A DNA stretch of 64,000 bases from positions 18,295,570-18,359,569 of the forward strand of contig NC_088300.1 in NCBI RefSeq assembly GCF_032854445.1. The letters are read 5' to 3'. A program made the position numbers and the translations under genes. This DNA comes from Liolophura sinensis (Eukaryota; Mollusca; Polyplacophora; Chitonida; Chitonidae). The notes beneath the pieces were generated by a model that worked only from the letters and a program-made list of their open reading frames with translations, was not told the origin of the DNA and searched no databases. The stretch's first letter is position 1; each line of letters starts with the position of its first letter. Of this stretch, positions 38,401-49,224 are shown piece by piece.

Positions 38401-41400
38401 AACTGGGATGAGGATGTCTTCAACATTGCCTTTTGTTAACATGTACATGTGTACACATGGACAGCTTGCTCCAGTTAAAACTGAGATGAGGATGTCTGCA
38501 ATATTGCCTTTTGTTAACACGTACATGTGTACACATGGACAGCTTGCTCCAGTTAAAACTGGGATGAGGATGTCTTCAATTTTGCCTTTTGTTAACACCT
38601 ACATGTGTACACATGAACAGCTTGCTCCAGTTAAAACTGGGATGAGGATGTCTTCAATATTGCCTTTTGTTAACAGGTACATGTGTACACATGGACAGCT
38701 TGCTCCAGTTAAAACTGAGATGAGGATGTCTGCAATATTGCCTTTCGTTAACACCTACATGTGTACACATGGACAGCTTGCTCCAGCAAAAACTGAGATG
38801 AGGATGTCTGCAATATTGCCTTTTGTTAACACCTACATGTGTACACATGGACAGCTTGCTCCAGCAAAAACTGGGATGAGGATGTCTTCAATTTTGCCTT
38901 TTGTTAACACCTACATGTGTACACATGGACAGCTTGCTCCAGTTAAAACTGAGATGAGGATGTCTGCAATATTGCCTTTTGTTAACAGGTACATGTGTAC
39001 ACATGGACAGCTTGCTAAAGTTAAAACTGGGATGAGGATGTCTTCAATTTTGCCTTTTGTTAACATGTACATGTGTACACATGGACAGCTTGCTCCAGTT
39101 AAAACTGAGATGAGGATGTCTGCAATATTGCCTTTTGTTAACACCTACATGTGTACACATGGACAGCTTGCTCCAGTTAAAACTGAGATGAGGATGTCTG
39201 CAATATTGCCTTCTGTTAACACGTACATGTGTACACATGGACAGCTTGCTCCAGTTAAAACTGAGATGAGGATGTCTTCAACATTGCCTTTTGTTAACAC
39301 GTACATGTGTACACATGGACAGCTTGCTCCAGTTAAAACTGGGATGAGGATGTCTTCAATTTTGCCTTTTGTTAACACCTACATGTGTACACATGGACAG
39401 CTTGCTCCAGTTAAAACTGGGATGAGGATGTCTTCAATATTGCCTTTTGTTAACACCTACATGTGTACACATGGACAGCTTGCTCCAGTTAAAACTGGGA
39501 TGAGGATGTCTTCAACATTGCCTTTTGTTAACATGTACATGTGTACACATGGACAGCTTGCTCCAGTTAAAACTGGGATGAGGATGTCTTCAATATTGCC
39601 TTTTGTTAACACGTACATGTGTACACATGGACAGCTTGCTCCAGTTAAAACTGGGATGAGGATGTCTTCAACATTGCCTTTAGTTAACATGTACATGTGT
39701 ACACATGAAAACACCTCATTCTGCTAATTATGTGTACCTGAAGAGTGTAACTTTGTAAATACTGAACTGATTGCCAGGAAAATTAAGAGAACACAAGTTT
39801 AGGTCATAGGAATGATGCACATAGAAATTTCATGAAAATAATGCGAATGCTGGACATGATGGATACAACAGTGATTGAAATTATCCATTGCAAACCAGTG
39901 CCAAAAATGACATTTGCAACATCCTGCTGGGATAAAAATGGAAGAAACCTTAGAGGTACACGTAAAAGTTGACAAGTTACTTGAAGAATCAGTTTAACCA
40001 GCCCTACTGACTAAGTGAGTTTCCTCCCATCATAACGCTGGTCGCTGTCATGTAAGTGAAATATTCTTGAGTACGGCATAAAACACCAATCAAATAAATA
40101 AATGAATACTAATAAATAATGACAGTGAAATTACTAATCATCAAAATGCATAACGCATATATCTGACACTTACTGGAGGCACTGGAGTACTGCCAGTCAG
40201 TACCGAGTTCTGCTTGAAGATATCAGCAGGGGTGGGGCCAAACATAAAGAAAATGTCAATAACTCCACTTTCTGCAAACCAGTGGGTGTCGATCTGGGGA
40301 ATTTCATTGTCTCCCACTACTAGGTTAACCATCTTGGACAAGAAATTCTGCAAAAAGAGGCATTGTGATGATTTGTCAAACTGAGATATACAGAACACAC
40401 TGAGGTAAACAATCACCTACTTACAAGCTGACAGTAGTGTGCCAATGACCTGCTAGAGGTTAGCTTGTGCTTTGATTGTCATCACTTAGAACATAGCAGT
40501 TACAATACCATACTCCTCACAGCGCATGCATCGCTCTCTACCCTTCACTTTACCAATAGACAAGCTTGAGCTTTGGAGCCTGTGAGACGCACGTAGGCTT
40601 GTTTAGGCTTAGTCTCGCCAATTTTGTCCTCCTGCGGAACTATTTGATCAGCATTCATCAATAAAACTATTTTAGGTTTTGGTAAGAATCATGTTGAAAA
40701 AGAGAATGCATGTGAATGAAGTATTATTAGAGACAAGGTTGAGACGGATTGTTTGCGTTTTGTGACATCACTTCCTGCCTTATCATCGTGACCCCAGTGC
40801 GGTTGTTCAAGATTTTGGTACAAAATTTGCTGTCGGTTGCAGTGATGTAAAGTGAAAGGTAGAGAGCGACTTATGCGCTGTAAAGAGTATGTTACAACAC
40901 ATTTATGTGTACAGAAAACCGTCACCCTTCTCCAGTTACTTGACAAAACACCTTACAATGTTCCAGCAGGAGCTGGGTCCCACTTTTAGTCAGAGTCTGA
41001 TAAGGCTGCACTAAGAACAATGCTTTTTACTCAAATGAGCTGCAGAGGGCACTAATTTTAATTACTGGTAACAGTATTGCATTCGCAATTGAACACTGGC
41101 AAACTTAAATAACACCAGTCCTTAGCTATTGCTGGAATGGAGCAATTTACAGTCTGAAATGCTGTATTTACAACCGCCTTTCTCCATCCTGGGCTAAATG
41201 GTATATCTACAGTTAACAAATACATGTTAATCCTGTTCATAACTACAGAGGTAACAGGAAAATGTTGGAAAAAACAAACAGCGTCATAAACTGGAAACCA
41301 AAACAATTCCTTTTCACTAGGATTCTTACAATTCCATAAGAGATTTGTATTTCAACCAACGACATGAATTTTGAGAATCTGGGTCATATAACAATATGCC

Positions 41401-44400
41401 ACCATACCTTATCTGCAATGTTGGAGGCAATGTCAATCCACATCTCTGCAGCATTCTGCCAGAACATGCCCACTGTTCTCTTCTCACTGGGGAATGATCA
41501 GCAAACCAGTCCATTACACACAATACAAGTAACATTTATAGTTAGTTATTTGTTTTGTGCTTTATTGAAGAATTTCTCACTTACATGACAAAGGTCAAGT
41601 GTATGGGTGGATGAAACCAGAGTGTACTAAGTCATTTAACATCACAGGATCATTTCACTGGAATTTACCGAGTCACTATTTCACTCTACCAGTATCGGAA
41701 TAGTACTTACACATCAAGTCTAAATGAACAGGTTATTTTTCCAGTTTCTTGTTTGCAATCTTGAATCAATTAATGATTATGGCTTTATGCCTCATAAGCA
41801 ATCAAAATAAATATTACCGTCTAAAAGTGCCCAAATCAGAAGTCTTTCCTTCAATTTTTCTCCCAATATTAATAATTTTACAAATCCATATCTATTTCTT
41901 TAGCCAGAATAAAAGAAAAGACAATTCCCAACCAATCATATTTTTTCTTATAGGGTTGGGTTAAGCCCAACAAAGTTATTTCTCCACCTACTTGTGTGCA
42001 ATCATGAATGGTACTGCGCCGTATATCGCCATTGGTGAGTGAAGCTCATACTCAAACACATCCAGGTTAAACAGACGGTAAGGATCCATGTCCCTAAAAT
42101 TCACAACAAACAACAACTTTTTATATTTTTATACTGGTTTCGAGCCTTAATAATCTAATTTTCATGGTCCTGTCAGGCTTATGTGGGTGAAAGAAGCCTT
42201 CTAGAGCCTGGAGGGAACCTTGAAAACATCCTTGCAACCTGACCAGCAGAAGTGGTTTGTGGGAAGGAGTGAGAAGTGTATCAGAACTTGGGACATCAAT
42301 GGTCAGGAGCTAGTGCTCTATACTTATTCATTTGACTGGTGTTTCATGCTCTAGTGATCTATACAGAGAGGTCACTACATATACAGGGTAAATGCACTGG
42401 TAGGCATACTCAGTTGTCTCCCTTAATTCTGTCTTGAGGACTTACTGATAATATGACATCAATAAATTATTATATGTTTAATTATGGAGGCAAACACATG
42501 TAGAATCATTAAATATACAGAAGTGAGGTTAAAAATGATGGATACAGTGAGTACATACTTGGTGGATCTTAAGGCCAGGCTGTCTGCATGCTGAGGAATT
42601 CCGTAGACATACTGAAACCCAGGAAATGACACATCCAGTCCAATGGAGGTGGGGCCTGAAAATGTTTGTCATGTAGCGGTTATTCCAATTTATCAGACTG
42701 AGAAACAATGATAACAGATGATGAAATTGACACATCAATATCTGAAAAAGAGTGCTTGTTCAAAACTGATAACATTAAATGAAAAAAAAATGATATCTCA
42801 GACTGTTCATGTAATATGTTAACAGGTCAATATATTTGATTTATTTGACTGGTGTTTTATGCCGTACCAAACAAGATTTCACTTTCTGACAGCAGTCAGA
42901 AATATGGTTGGAGGAGACATTAACAGCTCAATGAAATGGTTTTTGAGATCAAGATGGTCAAGTCTAAAGGTGGAGAAAACATAAAAATTGCATAAAGTTC
43001 AGATGAAAGAGTGTGAAAAGTTATTCCTAAATGTGGTCTTCAATATTTTTGAAGGAGAAAAAAAACACCTGAAAATAATTTTTGTATGGTGGGTATTTGG
43101 GAGCACCTTTTAGTATTTATAGTCTTTGTTTAATAATGTCATAAAGGAGGACATAACACAGGTTTAATAAATATTTTTGCACTATAGTTTGTTCTTTTCA
43201 GCTAACAAACGTATTAAACCTCAATTTTGATCATATTTATATTTTTAATATGTTAATAAATATTATCATAATTTAGGTTAAATGCCTATGTTTCGATATA
43301 AACAACAAATTTCTATTCAAATAAATTTATTAGAAAAGCATCAGATCGTTATTTAGAATATTATTATGCAACAACGATAAATACCAAAAGTTGGTCCCAA
43401 ATACCCACCATACAAAAATATTTTCAAATACCTTTTTCTCTTGAAAAAAAAAATCCAAAAATACATTAAAGATCATATTTGCAAATAAGTTTTTACGCTC
43501 TTTCATCTGATTTTGACATCATTTTTGTGTTTTATTCTCCTTTAACAAAGCGTTTAACTCTTTGTAGCTTGGGAATAATTCAATATATCATCCAGAAAAC
43601 TAGCGCAACATAACTGGTCTTAGTATGGAACATTCACTGTACACAATTCTACAGTGAAAGTTGTTCTATCCTATTAAAGCATGATCATAACATTTATATA
43701 GCTTTATCTGGGAAAACTGCTCTGCATTAAGAAAGCCTGTCAATATGGATCCTTGTATATTACCATTAGGCTTGGAATCTGCATGTCCTTTAAAAGACTC
43801 CTCCCATAAATCTGGCTCCTCCTCTTTAACTGGCTCTGCCTCCTCATCCTCATTTTTATCTTCTGACTCCACCTCCTCCTGCATTAAGACAGTGTGCATG
43901 TAAATGGATTACAACAAATACATGTGTCTATGTTATGTCAAAACACCTGTGTGATTTTCAGATTTTTTTGCATGCATAATCAGGCATTTAAATAGTACAA
44001 TGTGACTTTGTTTTGAAAGTTATTTATCTGACTGGTTTACCAAAGAATATTTCACTTCTATGAAAGTGACCAGCATTATGGAGGGATGAAACCGGGCAGA
44101 GCCATCAGCAGGATGTTGACAGGCCTTCCCATGTAAAACCAAAGTGGAAGCCAACATAAGAATTTCATATCATGATACAGGATAAAAATTCAGGCTTGGA
44201 AATACATGTAACATTCAATCAGTCTGATGTGACGGTATTGCAGAACTTATACATGTACGTGAAATTCTTACTTTATGCTCCTCGTCATTTTGGTTGTCGT
44301 CCTCTGGAGGAGATTCAGCTTCTTTGGCCTCTCTGAAAGGTTGGGAAAACCAAGAATATAGACCTGAAGCCAATTTACTGCCCCATCCCCTACAACAGGG

Positions 44401-47400
44401 AGCAGAAATAACAGCCACATTACAGTGGTGCTACACTACAGCATGACAAGGGATGGAAACAACAGTCATGTTACCATGCAGGTACGCAACAACACAACAA
44501 GGGTTGGAAATAACAGCCATGTTACAGTGGTGCTACACTACAGCATGACAAGGAATGGAAATAACAGCCACATTACAGTGGTGCTACACTACAGCATGAC
44601 AAGGAATGGGATTAACAGCCACATTACAGTGGTGCTACACTACAGCATGACAAGGGTTGGAAATAACAGCCATGTTACAGTGGTGCTACACTACAGCATG
44701 ACAAGGAATGGAAATAACAGCCACATTACAGTGGTGCTACACTACAGTATGACAAGGAATGGAAATAACAGCCATGTTACAGTGGTGCTACACTACAGCA
44801 TGACAAGGAATGGAAATAACAGCCACATTACAGTGGTGCTACACTACAGCATGACAAGGGATGGAAATAACAGTCATGTTACCATGCAGGTACGCGACAA
44901 CACAACAAGGGTTGGAAATAACAGCCATGTTACAGTGGTGCTACACTACAGCATGACAAGGAATGGAAATAACAGCCACATTACAGTGGTGCTACACTAC
45001 AGCATGACAAGGAATGGAAATAACAGCCACATTACAGTGGTGCTACACTACAGCATGACAAGGGATGGAAATAACAGTCATGTTACCATGCAGGTGCGCG
45101 ACAACACAACAAGGGTTGGAAATAACAGCCATGTTACAGTGGTGCTACACTACAGCATGACAAGGAATGGAAATAACAGTCATGTTACCATGCAGTTACC
45201 CGACAACACAACAAGGGTTGGAAATAACAGCCATGTTACAGTGGTGCTACACTACAGCATGACAAGGAATGGAAATAACAGCCACATTACAGTGGTGCTA
45301 CACTACAACATGACAAGGGATGGAAATAACAGCCATGATACCATGCTGTTACGCTACCACATGACAAGGGTTGAAAATAAGAGCCATGTTACAGTGGTGT
45401 TATGCTACAAGATGACAAGGGTTGGACATAACAGCCATGCTACAGTGGTGCTAAGCTACAACGTGACAAGGATTGGAAATACCAGTCATGTTACCAGGCA
45501 GTTACGCTACAACATAACATGGGTTGGAAATAACAGCCACATTACAGTGGTGCTACAGTACAGCATGACAAGGGATGGAAATACCAGTCAAGTTACCAGG
45601 CAGTTACCCAACAACACAACAAGGTTTGGAAATAACGGCCATGTTACAGTGGTGCTACACTACAGCATGACAAGGGATGGAAATAACAACCATGTTACAG
45701 TGGTGTTATGCTACCAGATGACAAGGGTTGGACATAACAGCCATGTTACATTTGTGTTACGCTATAACATGACAAGGTTTGGAAATAACAGCCATGTAAC
45801 CATGCTGTTATGCTACAATACGACAAGGGTTGGAAATAACAGCCGGGTTACAGTGGTGCTACGCTACAACATGACAAGGATTGGAAATAACAGCCATGTT
45901 ACCATGCTGTTACGCTACAACACGACAAGGGTTGGAAATAACAGCCAGGTTACAGTGGTGCTACGCTACAACATGACAAGGATTGGAAATAACAGCCATG
46001 TTACCATGCTGTTACGCTACAACACGACAAGGGTTGGAAATAACAGCCATGTTACAGTGGTTTTATGCTACAACATGACAAGGGAACACGATCGTCCATG
46101 TACATCTATAATATCAGATTTGCTCCAAACAGGCCCTGCAGCAATGTTGAGTATCTCAGTGTCTCAGTTACTATGGTTTGCCACTTTGCCTTGCCCTACA
46201 CATCACCAGTGTTACAATCACAGTTCCTAAGGCAACTCGTTTTAGGAAATACAAACCACATGCAATACCACAGTAATGATAACAGAAACAATTGTCCCTT
46301 ACACAAAAGAAACGTAGAGGCACGTAGAGAAAAACAGAAAATCAATAGGCTGAACCTACATGTACAGCAAACAGTAACTTAGTCTAGATAAAGGTAGAAT
46401 TATTGACATGTTTCCGGGATAAACAGCCTCCGTTTACACCTGGTTGTCACGGTGATGGGACAAAGGATTATTGAATAGAACACACAGGCCAGTTCAGCCA
46501 GCATTAGCTCTGTGCATTAACTCTCCAGATGAACAAGTGTAGGTACCTGCAAGCCGACATCTTTAGGCAGAATCCGTGTGAAAAAAAAAAAAGAACTCAA
46601 ATAACTTGTGTATTATTACCAAGTGATCACCATGCCAACCCAGGCATGATGAACAAAAGGCCCTTCTAAAGTTTACCAAACTCTGCCTTAAAATGCCTCA
46701 ATTTAAAGTAAAAGAAAATGATCTTCCATTTAGTTTCCAGTTACATATTTTTTAAGATGTACGGGGGACAGTCAGCTTATAGAATTTCACACATTTTGAA
46801 GTATTTGTTGGTGAAACTTCAAAATTAGCATCTTTCCAAATATTCTGTCAAAAAAAAAACAGTGCACAATGTGTGATTACGAATTTACCCCACATTTGTT
46901 ATATCAGTGCCATATTGCTGAAATTGGATAAAGACATGACTTTCCAGAAATCAGATATCCGAATCTCCCATCAGAACTTGATGAAAAAGGAGCAGCTGAT
47001 CTAAAATTATGTGAGGCTAATCAACTATAAACAGTGTCCATTAATTCTGTAAACAAGTCAAGCATTACTTTCATAATTACTAGTTCATAAAATATGTTAA
47101 TAATTAAGAAAAGGTTTCACTTAAGAACATATTGCTGCACTCCACTTGTGTGCCTAACAGTTATATGAACAGGTGCACTTACTCTCTACGTCGAAGGTGT
47201 TCAAACTTGAGTAGGCCTCTTGTGTTCACACTGATCAATGGCTCATTGTCTACGAAGAAGTCGATACGGAACGGTTCAGCTGTCATGACAACCTTATTGT
47301 TATGCATGCTCATCGTCAGACTCCCAGTTTCCTTCGCAAGAATGTCCAAACTGGAAAAGATAGCACATTTGCAATAAAAAGCAACACCCAACTGTTTACT

Positions 47401-48821
47401 TACAATCATTAATTTACTCATTTACTACCTACTGTTTTCTCAGGATGCAGCATGCTGCCCAGAAAATGTGCAGGCTGTCTCCTTCTTGTCAGACATGAAG
47501 TTACTTGATAACCTGCCCATTTTTTAAAGAAGTGTACCTCTCCACTTTGCCACTGTTCATTTCCAGCTAGGGGTCTGAATTTTATGCAGTAAGAGTATTT
47601 CACATATATGATGTGAAGGTTTAAGAAGGAAGGAAATGGAGCAGAGCTCAGTTGGAAATTCATGGACTTTTTAAGGTGCCTGACAAACTCCAGGCCTTAA
47701 AGCCTGCCGCCATCCTAAACCAGGAACAAAGATACAATTTAAAATGTGGGCATCCTCAGTGAACACAATGGCAGCCTTTACAACACAGCCAACTAAAATG
47801 ATAACATCCACGATAGAGGTTTTTTTCAAATAATACATCACCTTAAGTGTGTTTTTCTTTTCAAAGTTTCATTACTAACAATGTTAAAGAACTCTGCCCA
47901 TAAATCAACTGGTTATTAAGATTATAGAACAGCTAATACTAACCTTCCAAATATAGGTTCTGTAACAACATCTCCTTTTGGAATTTCATATCTGGGTTTT
48001 ATGGGCTCCAGCTCATTGATCTTTAGTCTGGCCATATTCTCCTCAAGTGCATATAACTCAAGGTGAAGCTTGACATTGTTCACTTTGTTTAAAACTTGAA
48101 CTTCAATTTTATATGGATGTATTACTAGGCTGTCCATTAATATCACATACGGTGACTGATTTGGCTGCATTGCACGATGACGTCTGAAAACATACAAAAT
48201 AATATTTATTTTATTTATTTGATTGGCGTTTTACACCGTACTCAAGAATATTTCACTTATACGACGGCGGCCAGCATTATGGTGGGTGGAAACCGGGCAG
48301 AGCCCGTACAAAATAATAAGTTACAATGAAATATATATGACACATATTGCAATAAAGCACAAAATATCCACATTGTACAGAAATTCTTATTAAATGTACT
48401 TTTATCAATGCATCCAGGCTAATCTACGTATCAGTATTGAGTAAAGTACATATAAATCCATCACAACATAGTTCTAAAGAGCTTCCAAGGTCTTTTGTGG
48501 ATAGAGTAGAAAAACAAAATGTATAAATCTGTACATACATGCACCTATGTGTGAATTATACTTCAAGAAAGAAGAAAAAGAAACTATCAAAGCTTATTAG
48601 CAATTATGTTATGATTTACTCTGCATAAAGTAGAAAATTTAAATGACAGCCACAACAAAGTGGAAAGCAAATCTTGATGAAAACAAATACAGCAGTGCCA
48701 TTGCTCACCTGCAAAACCCACACTGTTCACAAGTCTTAAAATTTCCCCTATCAACAGCCAAAGTCCAGGGTAGCAGGAATAGCACAAACAGGGCGTACAT
48801 CTGTCTACATGCTCCCATCAT
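28419..48821 (-). CDS. GANAB: neutral alpha-glucosidase AB (glucosidase II catalytic subunit), complete, 22 coding exons
   Basis: Exons in transcript order: 48821-48709, 48183-47944, 47350-47183, 44389-44272, 43878-43764, 42655-42559, 42093-41992, 41486-41408, 40347-40174, 38261-38200, 37081-37004, 36318-36116, 35529-35306, 34631-34535, 33986-33826, 33369-33120, 32824-32748, 32038-31964, 31647-31534, 30670-30561, 29779-29676, 28528-28419. All borders are GT-AG and the total is 956 residues plus stop, close to the human protein. This GH31 enzyme trims the two inner glucoses from N-glycans in the ER lumen, setting up the calnexin cycle. It starts with a signal-peptide-like segment ([12 protein letters not shown]) followed by [15 protein letters not shown]. 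Key motifs are [29 protein letters not shown] (predicted nucleophile about D554) and WTGDN (predicted acid/base about D630). The last residues carry no KDEL signal; in this family ER retention comes from the beta subunit. All catalytic landmarks are intact. Confidence 0.97.
29421..29482. repeat. (TA)n microsatellite in GANAB intron 21
   Basis: A GTGTGTGTG start followed by about 60 bp of alternating TA. Confidence 0.97.
29845..29998. repeat. 77-bp tandem duplication in GANAB intron 20
   Basis: Two nearly identical units begin CGAATTTTAAGCCCTGTCG at 29845 and 29922 and end GTATGTCCGTT. It starts about 65 bp upstream, in the transcript sense, of the acceptor of exon 21. Confidence 0.95.
30110..30470 (-). 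mobile_element. SINE family B, full length with tRNA-like head
   Basis: Left: GAGTGAGTGC tail and CAATTTTTCAGTCATATGA core. Right: on the - strand the head reads GGCCCCGCTAGCTCATTTGG then TAGAGCATCCGCTTCCAGGG, a good A-box region of a tRNA. A B-box-like element lies near the GGTGTGACCCGACCCAGG block. It lies in GANAB intron 20. Confidence 0.8.
30900..31254. mobile_element. SINE family A copy next to a tRNA-like SINE head
   Basis: 30983-31254 is a forward full-length SINE A (GGGGCCTCCGTGGCTCAGTT, GTTCAAGTCCAGCTCATG, GTCGTATAAGTGAAATATTC, AAATAAATC tail) in GANAB intron 19. Immediately left, 30905-30980 reads on the - strand as a class II tRNA-like head (GTGGCTGAGTGGTTTAAGATG, then GGGTTAAATCCC), a family C remnant. 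Confidence 0.8.
32099..32432 (-). mobile_element. SINE family B copy
   Basis: GAGTGAGTGAGTGAGTGC tail, GTTTAATGTCGTACTTAAC core, body with CGAAGGAATCCTTAGAGTGC and a B-box-like GGATTGACCCTGGATC near its right end. It is in GANAB intron 17, starting about 60 bp from the exon 18 acceptor. Confidence 0.8.
34310..34490 (-). mobile_element. old SINE copy in GANAB intron 14
   Basis: GTTTACGGGTGGAGGAAACCAG and GAATGCCC resemble the SINE body. The right end reads on the - strand as GAGCTAGATGGTTAAGGAG followed by a B-box-like ACTCGAATCC. The + strand open frame of 114 codons here is a chance reading. Confidence 0.45.
35050..35175 (-). mobile_element. SINE fragment in GANAB intron 13
   Basis: Left tail-like ATTTATTTCACTGTCGTTC, core GTACTCAAAGATGTTTCACTT, and body ATAGGAGGAAGAAACCGGAG ending near GCAAACCGCC. 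Confidence 0.55.
35660..35985 (-). mobile_element. SINE family C copy in GANAB intron 12
   Basis: An ATTTATTTATTTATTTAATTG tail and CATACTAAAGAATTTTTTAC core lie on the left. The right end reads on the - strand as a tRNA-like head with GGCTTGCCTTTCAGTTAT and GAGTTCAATTCTCGC (B box). Confidence 0.65.
37126..37772. repeat. 18-24-bp AACAATGGTAACAAGTTA repeat array in GANAB intron 10
   Basis: About 30 imperfect units of the form TA(C/T)TAACAATGGTAACAAGTTA, with length variants (for example a GTAACAAGTTATTAACAAT subarray at 37620-37700). It starts about 45 bp upstream, in transcript sense, of the exon 11 acceptor. Confidence 0.92.
37892..38112 (-). mobile_element. SINE family C copy in GANAB intron 10
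   Basis: The tail is TTTTATTTATTTATCTGATTC. The right end reads on the - strand with TTTAAGGCGCTTGCCTTTCA and a GTGAGTTCAAACCC B box. It ends about 90 bp from the exon 10 donor. Confidence 0.65.
38309..39708. repeat. 78-bp minisatellite, about 18 units, in GANAB intron 9
   Basis: Units contain GACAGCTTGCTCCAGTTAAA, ACTGGGATGAGGATGTCTTC and CCTTTTGTTAACA followed by CTACATGTGTACACATG, with few differences between units. Because 78 is a multiple of three, a 465-codon frame stays open on the + strand and several on the - strand. The frame is antisense to GANAB and is a repeat artefact. The array starts about 48 bp upstream, in transcript sense, of the exon 10 acceptor. Confidence 0.97.
40012..40110 (+). 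mobile_element. SINE family A, 3' fragment
   Basis: It runs from GTTTCCTCCCATCATAACGC through GTCATGTAAGTGAAATATTC to (AAAT)n. It lies antisense in GANAB intron 9. Confidence 0.8.
41535..41645 (-). mobile_element. SINE fragment in GANAB intron 7
   Basis: TTAGTTATTTGTTTTGTGC, TTGAAGAATTTCTCACTTAC and GGGTGGATGAAACCAGAGTG show a diverged reverse SINE tail and body. Confidence 0.55.
42836..42915 (-). mobile_element. SINE tail fragment in GANAB intron 5
   Basis: TTGATTTATTTGACTGGTG and TTATGCCGTACCAAACAAG, then a diverged core. It lies just left of the inverted-repeat element. Confidence 0.5.
42964..43544. mobile_element. long inverted-repeat (MITE-like) element in GANAB intron 5
   Basis: Imperfect inverted arms of about 170 bp: left about 42964-43135, right about 43370-43544. 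The shared block TTTTTGTATGGTGGGTATTT lies inside the left arm and occurs in reverse complement in the right; the outer blocks are TAAAGGTGGAGAAAACA and, in reverse, TAAAGGAGAATAAAACA. Each end is bordered by TA, as in Tc1/mariner-type non-autonomous elements. The central part is AT-rich and non-coding. Confidence 0.8.
43985..44165 (-). mobile_element. diverged SINE A fragment in GANAB intron 4
   Basis: GTTATTTATCTGACTGGTTT, CAAAGAATATTTCACTTCTA, CCAGCATTATGGAGGGATG, AAACCGGGCAGAGCC and AGGCCTTCCCATG are SINE A body blocks with a deletion. The head is missing. Confidence 0.65.
44400..46083. repeat. 51-bp minisatellite, about 33 units, in GANAB intron 3
   Basis: Units contain GGAATGGAAATAACAGCCAC, ATTACAGTGGTGCTACACTA and CAGCATGACAA, alternating with a variant carrying GTTACCATGCAGGTACGC. 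Two- and three-unit higher-order blocks repeat. The period is a multiple of three, which keeps a 601-codon + strand frame open; it is antisense and not a gene. The array begins about 10 bp upstream, in transcript sense, of the exon 4 acceptor. Confidence 0.97.
48205..48306 (-). mobile_element. young 5'-truncated SINE A beside the GANAB exon 2 acceptor
   Basis: A near-consensus SINE A tail and core (TTTGATTGGCGTTTTACAC, CTTATACGACGGCGGCCAG, AACCGGGCAGAGCCCG) flanked by perfect 12-bp repeats TACAAAATAATA at 48193-48204 and 48307-48318. The left repeat lies only 9-20 bp upstream of the exon 2 acceptor. Confidence 0.93.
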
Positions 48822-49224
48822 GCCAGAGCTGTGGAAAACAAGAACAATTCTAAGTTAAATATTCTCCATTGTCTCACAACTTTCCTTTTTAATATAACTA
48901 CATGAATTCATAACTGATACTCCAGAAATTATGTAAATCTTTCTGAACTATAATATAAAATGTGAAAATTTCTTTCTACAATGATTAATAGCACTGTTTT
49001 GTCCCAAACAAAGCCACACTTTTTCACTGAACTCTGCACTGTATTTCCCCAATGTATATTATCAAGAAGATTAGGCCCTTTTCACAATATATATTCCCTC
49101 AGTTCTCCAATTTCAACTATTTTCCACTGATGCCAGATAGTATAACTTCAAACAAAGAAATTAAACTGGGCTGTTTGAAGTTCGTCTTTACCCTGTTTAG
49201 GCCTACTGTTGCCCTCAGGCTAGT

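Noticed and set aside
38330-39727. 465-codon open frame
   Set aside because: It is a reading of the 78-bp minisatellite on the strand opposite GANAB; the period is a multiple of three, so the frame cannot close. No non-repeat sequence of its own.
44425-46230. 601-codon open frame
   Set aside because: It is a reading of the 51-bp minisatellite in GANAB intron 3, antisense, open only because of the period.
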